From Nymphaea colorata (Eukaryota; Streptophyta; Magnoliopsida; Nymphaeales; Nymphaeaceae), in the NCBI RefSeq assembly GCF_008831285.2, contig NC_045146.1:10738972-10802971 (forward strand): DNA of 64,000 bases, given 5' to 3'. Positions 11,275-24,002 of this stretch are shown in pieces. A program made the position numbers and the translations under genes. Below the pieces are notes generated by a model. The model worked only from the letters and a program-made list of their open reading frames with translations. It was not told the origin of the DNA and did no database searches. Numbering within the stretch: the stretch's first letter is position 1; each line of letters opens with the position of its first letter.

Positions 11275-12158
11275 TAAGGCTGGGCATCGGGCCGGACTGG
11301 CCCGATAAAATTATAAAAACCGAAGCCCGGTATTGGAAACGGGCCAGCCCGAGGCCCAACCCATTTAGAAATGGGCCGGGCTGGGCCCATGCAATATCGG
11401 GCCTCGGGCTTTGATTTATGCCCGAGGACCGGCCCGGCCCGATTATGAACTGACCAGGCGGGCTGGCCTGGGCTTTTGGGCGGGTTGGGCCGGGCTTTCT
11501 TTTTCTTCATTTTTTCCCCCTTCTCAAGTTTCTGAAAACCCTAACCCTTCCCAAGCCTAACCCCAATGTCGAAAAGAGTTAATATGGAACTGGGCAATGG
11601 AAGCCAGCCGCCGTCATCCACTTCCCACCACCAACCTCTGCCAGCTACAGCGGACTCCCCACGGCCTTCTTTCTATGTCGCCTTCGCCCAACACCTCCTC
11701 CTTCGATAAGCCCAACGCCTCCTCCTCCGCCTTCTCCCAACGCCTCCTCTTTCGGTGAGCCCAACGCCTCCTCCTCCGGTGAGCCCAATGCCTCCTCCTT
11801 CTCCGCCTTTGCCTAATGCCTCCTCCTCCGGTGAGCCCCTTCCTCGCCGGTGCTGCCGCTCTTCGCCCGCCCTCCCTGAGTCCCTGCAAGTTTGTAACCT
11901 CAAACACCTATTTCGGTCTTCAGCAAAACAGCGAAAAGAAAGGAAGAAAACCCTAACTCCATTTATTTTTGAAAAAAAATAAATTTGTTGTCGGGCTTTT
12001 CGGGCCCCCAATAATCGCAGTCGGAGGCCCAAGCCCGGCCCGTCAATTACCGGGCCGGGCTGGGCCCGGAAAAAAAAGCTTGAAACTCAAAATTTCAAGG
12101 TCCGAGTCGGGCCAGGTACCTGGTACTCGGCGGTGGCCCGGCCCGGTGCCCAGGCTTA
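11275..12158. mobile_element. Non-autonomous hAT-type element, 884 bp
   Basis: The termini TAAGGCTGGGCATCGGGCC (11275-11293) and GGCCCGGTGCCCAGGCTTA (12140-12158) are inverted repeats with few mismatches. They are flanked by a perfect 8-bp duplication ACTCCAAG (11267-11274 and 12159-12166), the hAT signature. Both ends are rich in GGCCCG/CGGGCC palindromes. The middle (11687-11836) contains a ~24-bp tandem repeat (cccaacgcctcctcctccgg). No transposase is present. It is nested in the internal region of the LTR element and so is younger. Confidence 0.9.
11687..11836 (+). repeat. 24-bp GC-rich tandem repeat within hAT element
   Basis: Six units start at 11687, 11711, 11736, 11760, 11784 and 11812, with consensus cccaacgcctcctcctccgg. 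In one frame part of it would encode a PNASSSGE-like octapeptide, but unit lengths of 24, 25 and 28 bp break the frame. Confidence 0.7.
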
Positions 12159-12599
12159 ACTCCAAGCCCACGGGTACCACAAGTCATGTGACTCCATTGT
12201 CAGCTAGTTTGGGTCCCCAGCCAAAGAAAATGGGAAACTCAAAGGCATATAGGCAGGCGTATGCGAATAAAAAGGTCTTTGTAGAAAATGACCTTCCTAC
12301 CCAAGAGATGCAAAGGGAGACTAATACGGCCACAGTTACAAATTTTGTCACTCGAGCCTCACAAGTGCTAGCCGATCCAAAACCAGCTACACATAGTGAC
12401 CAACCGGAGCCAAGAAAAGAAAAGGCTGAGCATTTCGGCAACTTAGTGCTTATGACTGACCAGGAGCTATTGAAGGAAGTTGATGCAATGTGTCAAGATC
12501 TAGCCAAAACCACGGAAGGATTGGAAGGAGAAAGTGAACCCGAGCCCTTGGAGAGCATATTGGCCAATGATAGCCTAGAGTTGATATGCTGCCAAATAT

Positions 12600-15378
12600 G
12601 AGATGAGCTCACTTTATGCACCTCAAACTGCCATGACAAAGAGGAGGAGGATGACACACCAATGATTCTAGAAAGGGGTTATACCAGAAGTCCCCTTACT
12701 TAGTGCAGTCCCTACATTGGACTCGAATGTTCAAGATGGGATATCAGGTGAACACATGGAGGAGGAAGGGAAGCTTGTTACCATCGAGTCAACTGAGAAT
12801 GGTGAAGCTGATATTCTTATTTGAGACACCACCATGGATCCAATAGTGGATAGTGGCCCCGCAACCACGAGGAAACAGTTGCTACCACGGGACTTCACTC
12901 CTCAGGTTATGTCCCAACCTAAAGAGGGTGGCAATGGTACGACGAAAGGCTTGATGGTCTTACCTCCTAAGGCTAAGGCAAAGCCTAAGGAGGGTGGTAG
13001 TGATGAGACCGAGAGCTTGATGAGTAATCTACAGAGGACAGCAACCCGAGACCTAATTACAAATGAAACCGAAATCGTAGATGGTCAAAGAGAGCTAAAC
13101 AAAGAAGCACTGGGCTGCACGGGAAAGAATGATATTTTTCCAACACCTTGGAAGGGATCCAAAACCATGGATCTATGGGACTACAGACTGGAGCTTTGGG
13201 AATCGCCTAGTCCACTAGAGATCTGAGTCCCAGGATCACTTCACTCGTCCATAATACATGATCCGGGAGAAGAAAAGGCAGCAGAAGCATGGACGAGCTT
13301 GGTAGCCAGCCAAGACCAACGGTTTTCACTTGAGGGCCAGCATGAGGGCCGAATAGACGGACGTAGATGGCAGGCCCATGATAGGGGGAAACCAAGGAGT
13401 ATGTGGGAATCCCCAAAAGAGCCCAAGCAACTCCTCAGACAGCCTATGCCACTGCTAGGTAGATACCAAGGGACTATGGTCCAAGACAAGAGCAAAACAG
13501 CCAAGCGCTACTCAGAGGCAGACTTACTGGGACAATAATGATGGTATATCATAAAGGTCCATGACGAGTATTTCTGCAGCACAGGACCTCCCTAGAATTG
13601 TTGCCCAGAGATTATGGGCCAAAATAAAAACATGGCTGCATGGAAGCTCGGGAAGGGCAAGTTCAGATCACCCTTGAAGATAACCTTGCACGAACTTGGG
13701 GTCAAGCTCGATTTAAGGACGGTAGATCAGATACGTGCCTTATTTTGGCAGTGTCGAGGCCGGCCGGCAGTGTGGTTGAGGGCACTAGAGCAGAGCCGAC
13801 CAACGGAGTAGGCTGTAGCTGCGCGTGCTGAATACTGCCAGATGGGCCGAGAACACCAACGCCATATGAGGTTAACCTCGGTGAGGAGTGCCGAGAGCAG
13901 CAGATCGGCACAGCGTGCAGCCAAGGAGGGTAGTAATCCGAAGAAAAGAGATGCATAGGCATCCAGCAACCCGATGAGTTCTCGGCCAAGGTGAGGACGA
14001 CCATGCCAAGGATGGTTGAGGAGGGCCGAAAGGATATGGTCGAGGGTGTCAACCAAGACACCCAAGTGCGCATAGCCAAGCGCACATGAGTTGGAGGAAT
14101 GGGTGACACCTAAGTAAGGCTAAGGGGCTAACACTTAGATTTCCCCAAGGAGATATTCATTCAACTGTAGCGGGAGGTGAGGGTGGAGCAGCAAAGGCCA
14201 AAAGGGACAAGCTAGAAGCTAAAGGGGTTATGCAGAAGAGATAGATCAGTGGCAGTGGACTAGGACCCGGTTTAGCCCAAACCAAAATGGATGTCGTGAC
14301 TTAAACCAGAGCGACAGAGCAGCCTAGGGTGAACCTAGGCAAGTTACCCCTCAGACCCACAAGTCTGAGATCCTTTGGAGCGGGTGCAAATGGATCATCG
14401 GTGCCCATTCACTTATGTTTAGTTGCTCTTGCACTTGCTTTTGTACTCGTTCTGAGATAGTTTAGACTCGTTCTATTTATGTTACTTTGTACTGTCTCGG
14501 GTTAGAATTTTAGAACCAAGATGCTCTTGATGTATATAAGCTTTGTACTTAAGGGAAACCCTATTCACCTTTTTGCTAATGAATGTTTGATTCTCGTCTC
14601 TCTCTCCTTCCTCGCATGGGATTGTTCTCTTCCACTCGTCCTCAACCGGCGACGGCCAGAAGTTCTTTTCCAACCCCTATCGGCGTGGCTGAACTTCTCT
14701 TGCAACTGATGGCTTCTTCCTCCCCTTCTCCTTCAAATCTCTTCTCTTCTCTCATCTACACTTGACCGAAGGAAGCACGGCGTGAAGGCTGCAAGGAGTT
14801 TCCATGGGCATCTTGTTGTCACCTTCAAGTCACGTTCTACCCCAAATTAACGCAAGAAGAAGATCATGGTGCATTCTTCCTCACCCACAGGAAAGTTTAG
14901 AGGGCGGATCTTCAACCGGAAAGACTGCCTAGAAAAACTCTCACCCGTGGTTCTAGCGAAGTCCCTCAAAACATCAATGACATCCAACAGCCCTAAAACC
15001 AGGCAAGTACCTATTTGCTCCCAAGTGCTACCTTAGGGTTGTTCATGCGAAGGACAAGACTCTACTCAGTTTAGCGTGCGAGGGAACTTGGCGCTTCCAT
15101 TCGGTCATCTCCGGGCATGGTGTCCTTGTTTATTCGGCCAAAACACAAGCATAGGCCCGTTCTCGTCAACCACTGGTTCTAATTGGGATATCTTATTGGT
15201 GTTGGGAACTTGGAGGAAATTAACCACAACCGACCATTTTGAACGTCTACTTCCTCTCGCTTAGACTGAACAAGAACCGAGTGACTGGCAACCATTCCGA
15301 GCCCGCTCTCTTCCTTTCGAGCATTGAACGTCAATCAACCCAAAGCCCAAGGAGATCACCCTAGCATTGCATCCTTGT
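12600..15378. other. Internal region of LTR element without recognisable gene
   Basis: Only short open frames on both strands, none with a known motif. There is no RT, protease or integrase signature. The segment just before the 3' LTR lacks an obvious polypurine tract. Confidence 0.5.
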
Positions 15379-16844
15379 TGGTCAGGTTTTAGCCAGGTCG
15401 GAGGACGGGCGAAAGCGAAGTATTGACAGCCGGATTCCATCGCGCGGGCGGTGGTGCCAAGCTTTGCTAGCCGGGATCCTATTGTTGACAGTTTCCTTGC
15501 TTTTCTGGATGCTGTTGGACTGACCGAATATTTTGAAGGTGTATTCCAGATTTGCCCTTGTGATAATGTGCTCCTCCTCAACCGTTATCTCCTCACGCTG
15601 CCACCTCACAAGGTAACGACTCTCTCTCCTTTGAATTAGGGAGCTAGCTCGCCCACGCCCTTCCAAACCGATAACTCCCCTTGCCACTTTATCCCGCATC
15701 CAAAAGGCAAGTCCCGACTCGTCATCCCCCCTCATATCCGTTCTTAAATTCCAGCCCTCAATACCCTTCTACCAAAATAGGAAACTGTCACATCATTCCA
15801 TAACCGACCCCTCTATCCCACATGCTTTCCATCTTCCTCACTTCCCATAGCCGGCCTTACACCATAACCGCTCCTAGAAAGGAAACCACCCACGCGTCCC
15901 ACCTCATCCTTCCATCAATCCACCCTTCCATAATGGTCTCTCATCCTTTACCTCCACAACGCATGGCCCTACTTACCTTTTCCAGCGTAACTCCCTCCAC
16001 CTCATCACTAGTCGTTGCCAAGTGAAGGTCTCTCCTAACTTAGAGGAGAGCTAGCACCTTGTGCATCCAACCCTAACCCTAATCACCCTTGCCCGAATGT
16101 ACCCTTGACCGAACCCAGCTAGGTCAATCTCAACCTAGCCTCCTTCCCTATCTGAGTACCATCCTAGCCCTACTTGCCTCACATCCCCTCACCCAAGGCA
16201 GACCACCCCTACTACGGGGCCGATCAAGGAGCAACAGCAGCAAGGCATGCCGCATCGCAAGGTGGACATCATCCTTTGGGCATCAAGCAGCCATCGCTGT
16301 GAGAATCACTCAATCGTCGCTAGGAGTGGCCAAGCATCATCCGCACTGTTGCTGCTATACTCAAGGGCAGCTCATTGCTGTCGGTTTTCACCTCGAGTTC
16401 TCTGCTGCCCCAACGCTAGGACCGACTGGCAGGTATACTTCTCACCCTCCTATAGCAGCGAGGTTATCAGGGTGTTCTTTGTTTCTACCTGGCTTTTGCC
16501 TTGGCATCTGCAACGGTAGCACAACCTTCTAGCATGTATGACAGGGTGGATGAATACATGATATGAATGATCTATGAGTGAGCTATGAGTGAAGTTTTGT
16601 ATCACACGTGATTGTAATAGCCTCACAACCTTCTAGCATTTTGTTGTAGGTGCAGCTTCTTTGGGCGGGTAACTTCTCCTATATTCACTGTCCTAGGGAA
16701 TGTTTGAGCCGGGGTGACTGTCCGGCCGGGTATCTTATTGTATATAAAACTTGTTTTTGGTTGTCTTACGGTTCCTCTAAGAGATCTTGGGAGAGGATAT
16801 CATCTAGCAGAGGTCTTGGTCGACATCGGGTCTGGTCCTTAACA
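15379..16844 (+). repeat. 3' LTR (1,466 bp)
   Basis: Mate of 7844-9619. It lacks the blocks corresponding to about 8035-8300 and 9230-9330 of the 5' LTR. It ends CCTTAACA like its partner. TATATAAA occurs at 16741-16748. Confidence 0.8.
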
Positions 16845-17600
16845 AGGAGGAAGGGGCACGGGCTCAACTTTGCCATTGGTTCAGGACCTGAGTTGTGGGT
16901 CCTCAACCTGGTTTGCAACCCAAACAATTGGTTTGACCCAGAATTTGGTAGGTTTTGAGCCAGGTTTGGACCCAATCAACCTTGGGGTGTGAGCCAGGGA
17001 GCAGGACTGGTTTGTCTCTTTCCCTCAAGGTCGAATTGAGCGCTGGATTTAGATTTAGGGTTAGTTCAAACCTATTTTTTTGGTCCAAATGCTGATCCAA
17101 TACCTATACCATACCAAATCAGATACGAAAAAAGCCCCAATTTTGTGTTGAGCCCAGCCAAGACCAGGCCATATTATCGAATCCTAAGTGAGCCTAAATC
17201 AGGATTACATTATGCACAACTCGCTTGTGGATCATTTCTATTCCAATTCGGGTCCAATGACTTATTACAAGCCCAATCTAGTCAATTTCCAATAAGATCC
17301 TAATCTAAGCCTGTAGTATGACCACCTAGGCCATCCCACCATCGATGAGCCTACATTTGACCACCTCCAGCTTGGACCATATGTGAACTAGCCTTAGCTA
17401 CATATCCCTCATATGTGTCATCCCAGGGCAACCTATGTTCACCCACAACCCCTAGGCAGTGCCCTTCAATACCCAGCACCGCCACACGATCCAAATGCCA
17501 AAACACCACCATTCGCTAGTTTGAACGGTCACATACTACACACAGGGATCATCAGTCAGCTACAACACCATAGGCACCATAGCAGTATGTATTACGAGAT
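16845..17600. other. Non-coding, probably flank or 5' part of gypsy remnant
   Basis: No clear gene. The sequence leads into the gag remnant at about 17610 and may be its leader. No LTR pair was identified. Confidence 0.3.
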
Positions 17601-17609
17601 GAGTAGGAG

Positions 17610-19180
17610 GCTCCCTTGAATATGGTGGATAGAGCTGCAGAAGGCACGCAAGCGAAAGGGACAACAAAAGATTCATCTTTGGGAGGATATGAAGCAGTTG
17701 ATGAGGCCCAAGTTTGTTCCTTGGAATCATGTGCAATGAGCCTACCGCCAGTACAACCATCTGCATAGGAGACTAGTACCATGCAGGAGTACACCGAGAA
17801 GTTCCATTGGCACTCCCTTTGGGTTCAAATCCATAAGACATTAGAGCAATAGATTGCCAGATATACTGCTGGACTACACCATGCTATTTTTGATGAATTT
17901 GCTTGTGCTTATGTTACATCTTTAGATCAAGCTATCTCATATACATTAAATGTACATGACAAATTAAAGAGTGGTAGTGAGTGCGTCCTTCTGGACCTAT
18001 AAAGTCAAACAAGTATAAGTTGGGTCCTCTAGTCAAGGGAGCAAGCTCCCTAAAGCCTTGAGAAAAGTCTAAGTTCAAGAGTCAGAATAGGAATGATAGG
18101 CCCTACATTTAACACTAGGTCTAAAACCCATAGTTCGATTTCCGACACTAAGTGTTTCTGTTGCCATAGGTCTTGCCATATTACATCTCAGTGTCCAATA
18201 GTTGCAGCGCATGCACAAGATGATGAGGATCATGACATGGATGGGCAGTCTCAGTCGTCAGCGAGTGAGTGTCCTAAAGGAGATGGTGACTTTGTAGAGT
18301 TTGATGGGAGTGATGTCAATAATTTGGTTTCAGTCAAGTTTGCCATGACTACTCGTGACTCGGATACTAATACATGGTAGTGAAATGGCATATTTCACAC
18401 ACATTACAAGTGTGATGGTCACATTTGTGATGTGATGATTGACAATGGGGCATGCGAGAATATAGTGTTAGCCTCCTTGGTTGATCTTTTGAACCTTAAG
18501 ATAGAGAAATACCATCATCCCTACACATTGTCATAGTTCAAGAAATAAAATGAGTGTCCTATTGTGAGTCGGTGCCTAGTTAAGCTATTGATGGAATCAC
18601 ATTGCAAGGATAGTGTGTGGTGTAATGTAGCTCCCATGGATATGTGTCATGTGTTGTTAGGGAGATCATGACAGTACGATAGGAAGGTCATCCATGATGG
18701 CTGCAACAACATCTACACTTTCAAGATGTATGACAAAAACATTAAGCTTCTACCCTAAGAGTTAGGGTACCACACCATAGGAAAACCGATCAAGGCAGTA
18801 GGTTTTACTGGTCTATCCTAGAATGAGTTTCTAAATTCTTGTAGGAATGATGATTATAAAATTTATGTTAACAAGTCCACTGGTATGACTCATTTCTAAA
18901 TTGTTTATGGTAGAACCCTTGTGCATGTTGTTCATTTTGCTCCCACCCCTTAGGTTAATCTATCACCATCTGCCGTCAGTTATATTGTTGAGGACAACAC
19001 ATATTTGATTGATTTGACGAGTGATTTGAACATATCACCCATCTTTAATATTTCGGATCTTTCAGCGTATCATGAGCCATCAAATTTTTCGGAGCCCAAT
19101 TCTTTTCATCCAAGGGAGAATGACGCAGGGCGGAACCAAGGGGACCTGGTAGGTTTTCACTGATGCATCCGTGCATCCGT
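17610..19180 (+). pseudogene. Deleted Ty3/gypsy: gag, protease, then integrase C-terminus
   Basis: In order: a gag capsid-like block near 17620-17720 ('ARKRKGQQKIHLWEDMK') and a frame-shifted gag continuation near 17780-17960. A CCHC zinc knuckle follows at about 18147-18190 (CFCCHRSCHITSQC; C-x2-C-x4-H-x4-C). The aspartic protease comes next from 18395, with 'VMIDNGACENIV' at the D-[ST]-G position reading DNG, and 'PMDMCHVLLGRS' further on. From about 18840 the homology jumps to the end of integrase ('IVYGRTLVHVV', 'YLIDLTSDLNISPIFNISDL'). The whole RT, RNase H and integrase core is missing. In-frame stops occur throughout. A deletion derivative, not functional. Confidence 0.8.
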
Positions 19181-20434
19181 CCCTAATGAGAGCATCAATT
19201 GAGAACTTCAACAAGGATTCATGCACGGGTTGAAGCTCAGAACTTGAGGAAGTACATGTGAGGAGGTCCACGGGTGCAACGAAGGGGCAAAAGTAGCATA
19301 GTTTTAGCCCTTTCTAGGACTAGTTAGTCATTTTGAGATCTTATTTGGTATTTGGACCCTTGTTATCATTTGGGATCCGGATTTCATAATTGTAGATACA
19401 ATTCTCTTTTGTCTTGAGTGGAGGTATAAGTACCTCACGTGAGAATTTAGGGCTTTAGTTTTTGAGTTTAAGAAAAGAGGAAAAGTGGGTTATAGAGTAG
19501 TTTTGATATCGTTTATTGATTTTCTATGTTATTCTTCAACTCTTCAATTAAGATTTGTTGATTTCTGATTTGGAGGAGAAAATACTCCTTACCACTGCAT
19601 CACTTCCGTTACTAGGGGAGCTCAAAGTTGTGCTAACATGTGCATCAATTGCGTGCAGGGGGAAAGGAGGTGCCAAATAAAGAATACAAAAGTGAAGAAA
19701 TAGCAATTTTGTGCACAATCTTCTGATTGAGGGGGGTTCGTAGTGCACCGCTGATCTCCTACGCTGCTACGCAGGCAATCCTTTCGAACAACATATGCTG
19801 CTTTACAATTTTTTTTTTTTTAGAAATATTATCGTGTTCGATACCTTGTCAATATGATGCTAGACACATGTATGTATTCATGAAATTTTAATGCCAATTT
19901 AAATTGAAAATTATAAAGTATACTTAACTTTTATGAAACAACAAAAGCACAAATAAATTTAATTTCGTTGATTTAACTGCTTATGTTACACAAAAAAGTA
20001 GCTGTTAAATAGAAGAAACTTGAACATGCGTGCCTGCGTTTTTGCAAAAAATTCAATTTAAATCCTATTATTTCTCAAATAAAAAACGCATCGGGTAGGG
20101 TCCGGTCGGATCGGTCCAAGGCTGGACAAACTCGGGCAGGAGGCTCGGAGGCTCTTTGTTGAATACCTATTTGAAGCCCTTAACATTAACTTTTTAATCT
20201 AATTTTTCCTACTATGGTGAGATTTTTGCTCGTAATGAAAATCCCGAAAACGAGCTCAAGGGCAGAGACGTGGTCCTGGGGTCAGCGTAAGAAATGCTGC
20301 CCACTTCACCGACCCAGCAATACGGTTCGTCCGAGTCATCGATTCGTTCTCGTGGATAGGATTCCAACTTCCAAGACGATGGGAGGGTGCTGGGAGCCAC
20401 CCAGTGGCCGAGGAGGAACTGCGCTTCAGGAGCA
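19181..20434. other. Gypsy 3' flank and upstream region of the rhodanese/PpiC gene
   Basis: 19181-19780 is non-coding sequence following the integrase end, likely 3' UTR or LTR of that remnant. 19800-20210 is AT-rich. From about 20210 the composition rises in GC up to the start codon at 20435, as expected for a 5' UTR/promoter. I cannot fix a transcription start. Confidence 0.35.
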
Positions 20435-23400
20435 ATGGCGAGGGCAGCTATTTTCACGGCGTGTGGCGCAGCACCTTCTGTAACTTCAACCATCTTTGGC
20501 TTCAGATTGCAGCTCACTTGTCCCACATGCTCTTATCCGAAGCCCGCCAACTTGTCCTCAGTCCCTCAATTGTGTTCTTCATTGGAGAGTTCCCCACCCA
20601 CTTCAACTTCCTTCACTTTGCATAAGATCAAGATTTCTTCCAGAATGGGAGGACAAAGGTCTAAAGGAACGGGTAAACAAATGCAGCAACTATTTGGGGG
20701 CGCAAATAGCTAATTAACCATGTTCAATGTTCTTGGAGAATTGTTGTTTCAGTTCCTTTTTCCTTTTTCTATTTCGTAACTTTTTGAATGACTTTTCTTC
20801 TTCAAAATTCACAATTATGTGTGGCAATTAGAAAGGAATAATCAAATAGAAGCAGATTTTCCCGTTTGACCGAATTGGCTATTCTTTAAGAATACTCAAT
20901 TACACAGTTTCTGATTTATTGTTTTCTGTGTTGTTTTTTTCTTGTATATAGTAAGGATCGCCATTTATGTTAAGTAATCAAAAGAAGGCAAATACGCACT
21001 TCACTATTTTGATTACCGATTTCACTCTATTGCCTCATTCCGTTACATTATTTTTTTCCTTTCAGAAGGGCGTTTTATTTCACAATTTCGTTTCAAAGAA
21101 AAGTTGAAAGTCTATAGAAAGAGAAACCAAAAACCTGATATTAAGGAAGCAAATATTCATCGTGCCATGTTTAGCATTCTAAGTACAGTATCCTTAATTG
21201 CTTCTTTCTGTTTCATATTCATTATTTTCTCGAAGGACTTTATTGAGCAGGCCGGACGATATAGAGGTAAATTTTGTTCGAACATCCACATGACTCTTTC
21301 ATCAATGCCTTTTCAGTGGAAAAATCCACATGACTTCTTTCCTGTTCCATGTAATTGCAGTTGACCCTTAACGGTAGAGAGCTTATTATGAGGTTTTAGA
21401 TAAGTGCAGAGTATGAATTCATGTGAAGTAATCTCTTCATTTGTGCTGTTTATATATGTAATGATATTGTGGATTCTTTTTATTCTTCTGTAGTTGCATT
21501 TAGCACTGGACAGAATGGGGGAGCAAGTAAGGAGATCCTGGTGCAACATCTGCTTGTGAGCGAAGACAACGCTAAGCTCCTTTTGGAGATTCAGAAAAAG
21601 ATTGCTGCAGGTTGGCTGGTGTTCTTTCTTGACTATTGCTTTTTAATTCTGAGAACCATGCTCCCATACTATGTGACTTTTTGGCTCACTTGTTTATCTC
21701 TACTTTTCTGCGGGCAATCTATTTTCATTACTCTTCGTTGTACTATTTCAAGGGTTTCTGTATAATAGTCTCCAGGACGTGAAACTATGGATGAAGTTCT
21801 CACCTAACGTGTTGCTTAGTAAGAAAAGTTTCACATACTGTTAGCAGTCTGGTCAAAGAAACAGTCTGGGATAGGAGGTTTTAGGTTTACAAACTTTGTT
21901 TGGGACAGCTTTGCATTTGCAATGTACATTATGATGCTGAAAGATTAACTGAAGTAGAAAGGAAATTGAAACCTTTAGTCAGTTGAATCCGTCAACCTAA
22001 CGTTCCCATGCAGACCATTAAGTTGATCAAGGGGCTGCATGTAAGAGCTAATTTGCATGATCAGTGCATAGGTTGTTGCACAATTGCAGATGCCAGTGCA
22101 CGGCAGAGCAAAAGGTTGCTGGTTGTCAGTTGGATAATGGTCAGCCTCCCAAGCTAACATGTTTGGTAACTAGCCTTTTGGACGAGGTGTACAAGTTATA
22201 GGTCTAGGCCAAGGCATTTGCAGTGGCATGTTTTGAGAATACGTTGTGGTTGTTCATTCAAGAATCACTGTGAGTTCTGGGTACTGATTTTCAAATAATT
22301 TGAAATGCGAACGTTATTTTGACCTGTATATTGGACGAGTATGCACACTTGATAAATGAAGGCACTTGCTTACAATCGTGCTTCCACATAATCAGCAACT
22401 AGATAGTGTACCATTTTAACGAGCTGAGAAATAATAACCATGAACAGGAATTTTACATGCCTTAAAAGTACCACTTATTCTGTTAATGAAGTGGAATGGC
22501 TAGTTGATGTTTTGCTCAAATGATTTTCTGCTTTTTTGTGGAGTATATTCCTGAGTAATGGTGCAAGCTAACCACTTACTGGATGCAAACTTTCTACTTC
22601 TTATCTCGTAACGAAACTTGTCTATTTTTATCTCGATGAGATTGTAGCAGACTAGCTTATCTCTTAGTCAATCACGACGTTGTTTATCCATTTACCATGC
22701 ATTCCTCACCCATTGATAAAGCAATGGAACTGTGGAAGTTTTTGCAACTCTAGCAACAGCGTTCATTAATTACTTGTTCATTTAGGTGTGGATTTAAGTG
22801 ACTTGGCAGTGGAGTACTCAATTTGCCCATCGAAAGAAAATGGTGGAATGTTGGGCTGGGTACGTAAAGGACAATTGGTACGTCTTGTTATTTTTATGTG
22901 CCAACATTTTATTTGGATAGATCTAGGTTCCTTTCTGGTCAAAATGATAAAATTTATGTGGATGATTGTGATCAATTAAAACATAAACTAGTATCTGCTA
23001 TAGCCTTGTTGAAGACTGTGATAAAATGCATTAAGGTTGTGAAATAGTTGAAATCTCTGCTTTGCATTTTCATTGATAAGTATTATATTCTAAAATCAGC
23101 CTCAAGCTTCAGAATTATGAGAGAATAACAAGGAGTAGAAATCACCAACAGTAATCAGATTTTGGAGATAGACTAATGCTATTGCTGTTGGAGCCACCTG
23201 ATAATGTCAGTAAAATATTTCGATGCCAACAAATCCCTGATTAAATTGTGATGTTATCCTCTTTTTATTCCAGAATTTTCCCAATCCTCTTTTCCTTATT
23301 TAGGTCTCTCATGTCCCATACTGAAACTTTTTGAACTTTGATTAACATTTTCCTTTCATTTTCATTTTCTTCTTTAAATATTTTAAGACTTATATTTCCT

Positions 23401-23945
23401 AAAGGAAAATGCTACAATATCTATAATTTGAATTTTTTTTTATTTAAAGATTTCCAATAATTTCAGTGGATCTTCCTAGAGCTACATTTTCAAAAGCAAA
23501 CCATGGGAGATGTGTTCCCTCCGTACAGAAGTCTGCCAAAAAGAATAAAAAAGTCTTTCAAAATATTGTCAAACTCTAATATACTTAGTACCCTTGGCAG
23601 ATTTTATTTTGTTAGTGCACAGCTTGTTAGTGATTCGTTGACTTATGAAAAGTGATTTTGGTGTACATATGATAGTTTGTCTCATTTCATCTGCTTGCAT
23701 GTAGGGAAAAGTGCAAAGACGTTCAATCAATTCCCAGTTATGCGTTTTGCTATTTGATTATGAATCTTAAGTTTTTTGTGTTAATTTTTGTTTAAGATGG
23801 CTCACATGCATATGTGAATGCTTAGACAGACATGCATGTGCATGCACATGATCTGAGTAACAAATTGGTATGTGCAGCCACAGGCACCAGAAATTTGTTC
23901 TCCATGCATCCAAAATGGGGTCGTTTGATGTTTATATATTTTCAA

Positions 23946-24002
<57 letters not shown>

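Larger units (their letters stand above)
11183..12598 (+). pseudogene. Acidic/polar ORF split by hAT insertion
   Basis: Downstream of the FHA fragment an open frame runs from about 11183 to the hAT target site at 11274. It continues in the same frame from the second target-duplication copy (12159) to a stop at 12599. The C-terminal part, about 140 codons, is rich in Glu, Lys, Thr and Pro ('NDLPTQEMQRETNTATV', 'EGLEGESEPEPLES') with no domain I recognise. It may belong to the same captured host gene as the FHA fragment or be an element-specific ORF. After 12599 frames are broken by stops. Confidence 0.4.
7844..16844 (+). mobile_element. Non-autonomous LTR retrotransposon (LARD-like)
   Basis: Two long direct terminal repeats (7844-9619 and 15379-16844) begin TG(g)TCAGGTTT and end CCTTAACA, giving TG...CA termini. 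A tRNA-Met-type primer-binding site follows the left LTR. The 5.76-kb internal region has no recognisable protease, reverse transcriptase, RNase H or integrase in any frame. It must therefore have moved using enzymes supplied in trans. The internal region contains an FHA-domain fragment, an acidic ORF and a nested hAT element. The LTRs differ by many substitutions and two large indels, so the insertion is old. I found no clear 5-bp target duplication outside the LTRs. Confidence 0.8.

Noticed and set aside
21104-21364. Possible extra exon of the rhodanese/PpiC gene encoding a membrane helix
   Set aside because: It lies in intron 1, no splice pair keeps phase with both neighbours in an obvious way, and the parvulin/rhodanese family does not need it.
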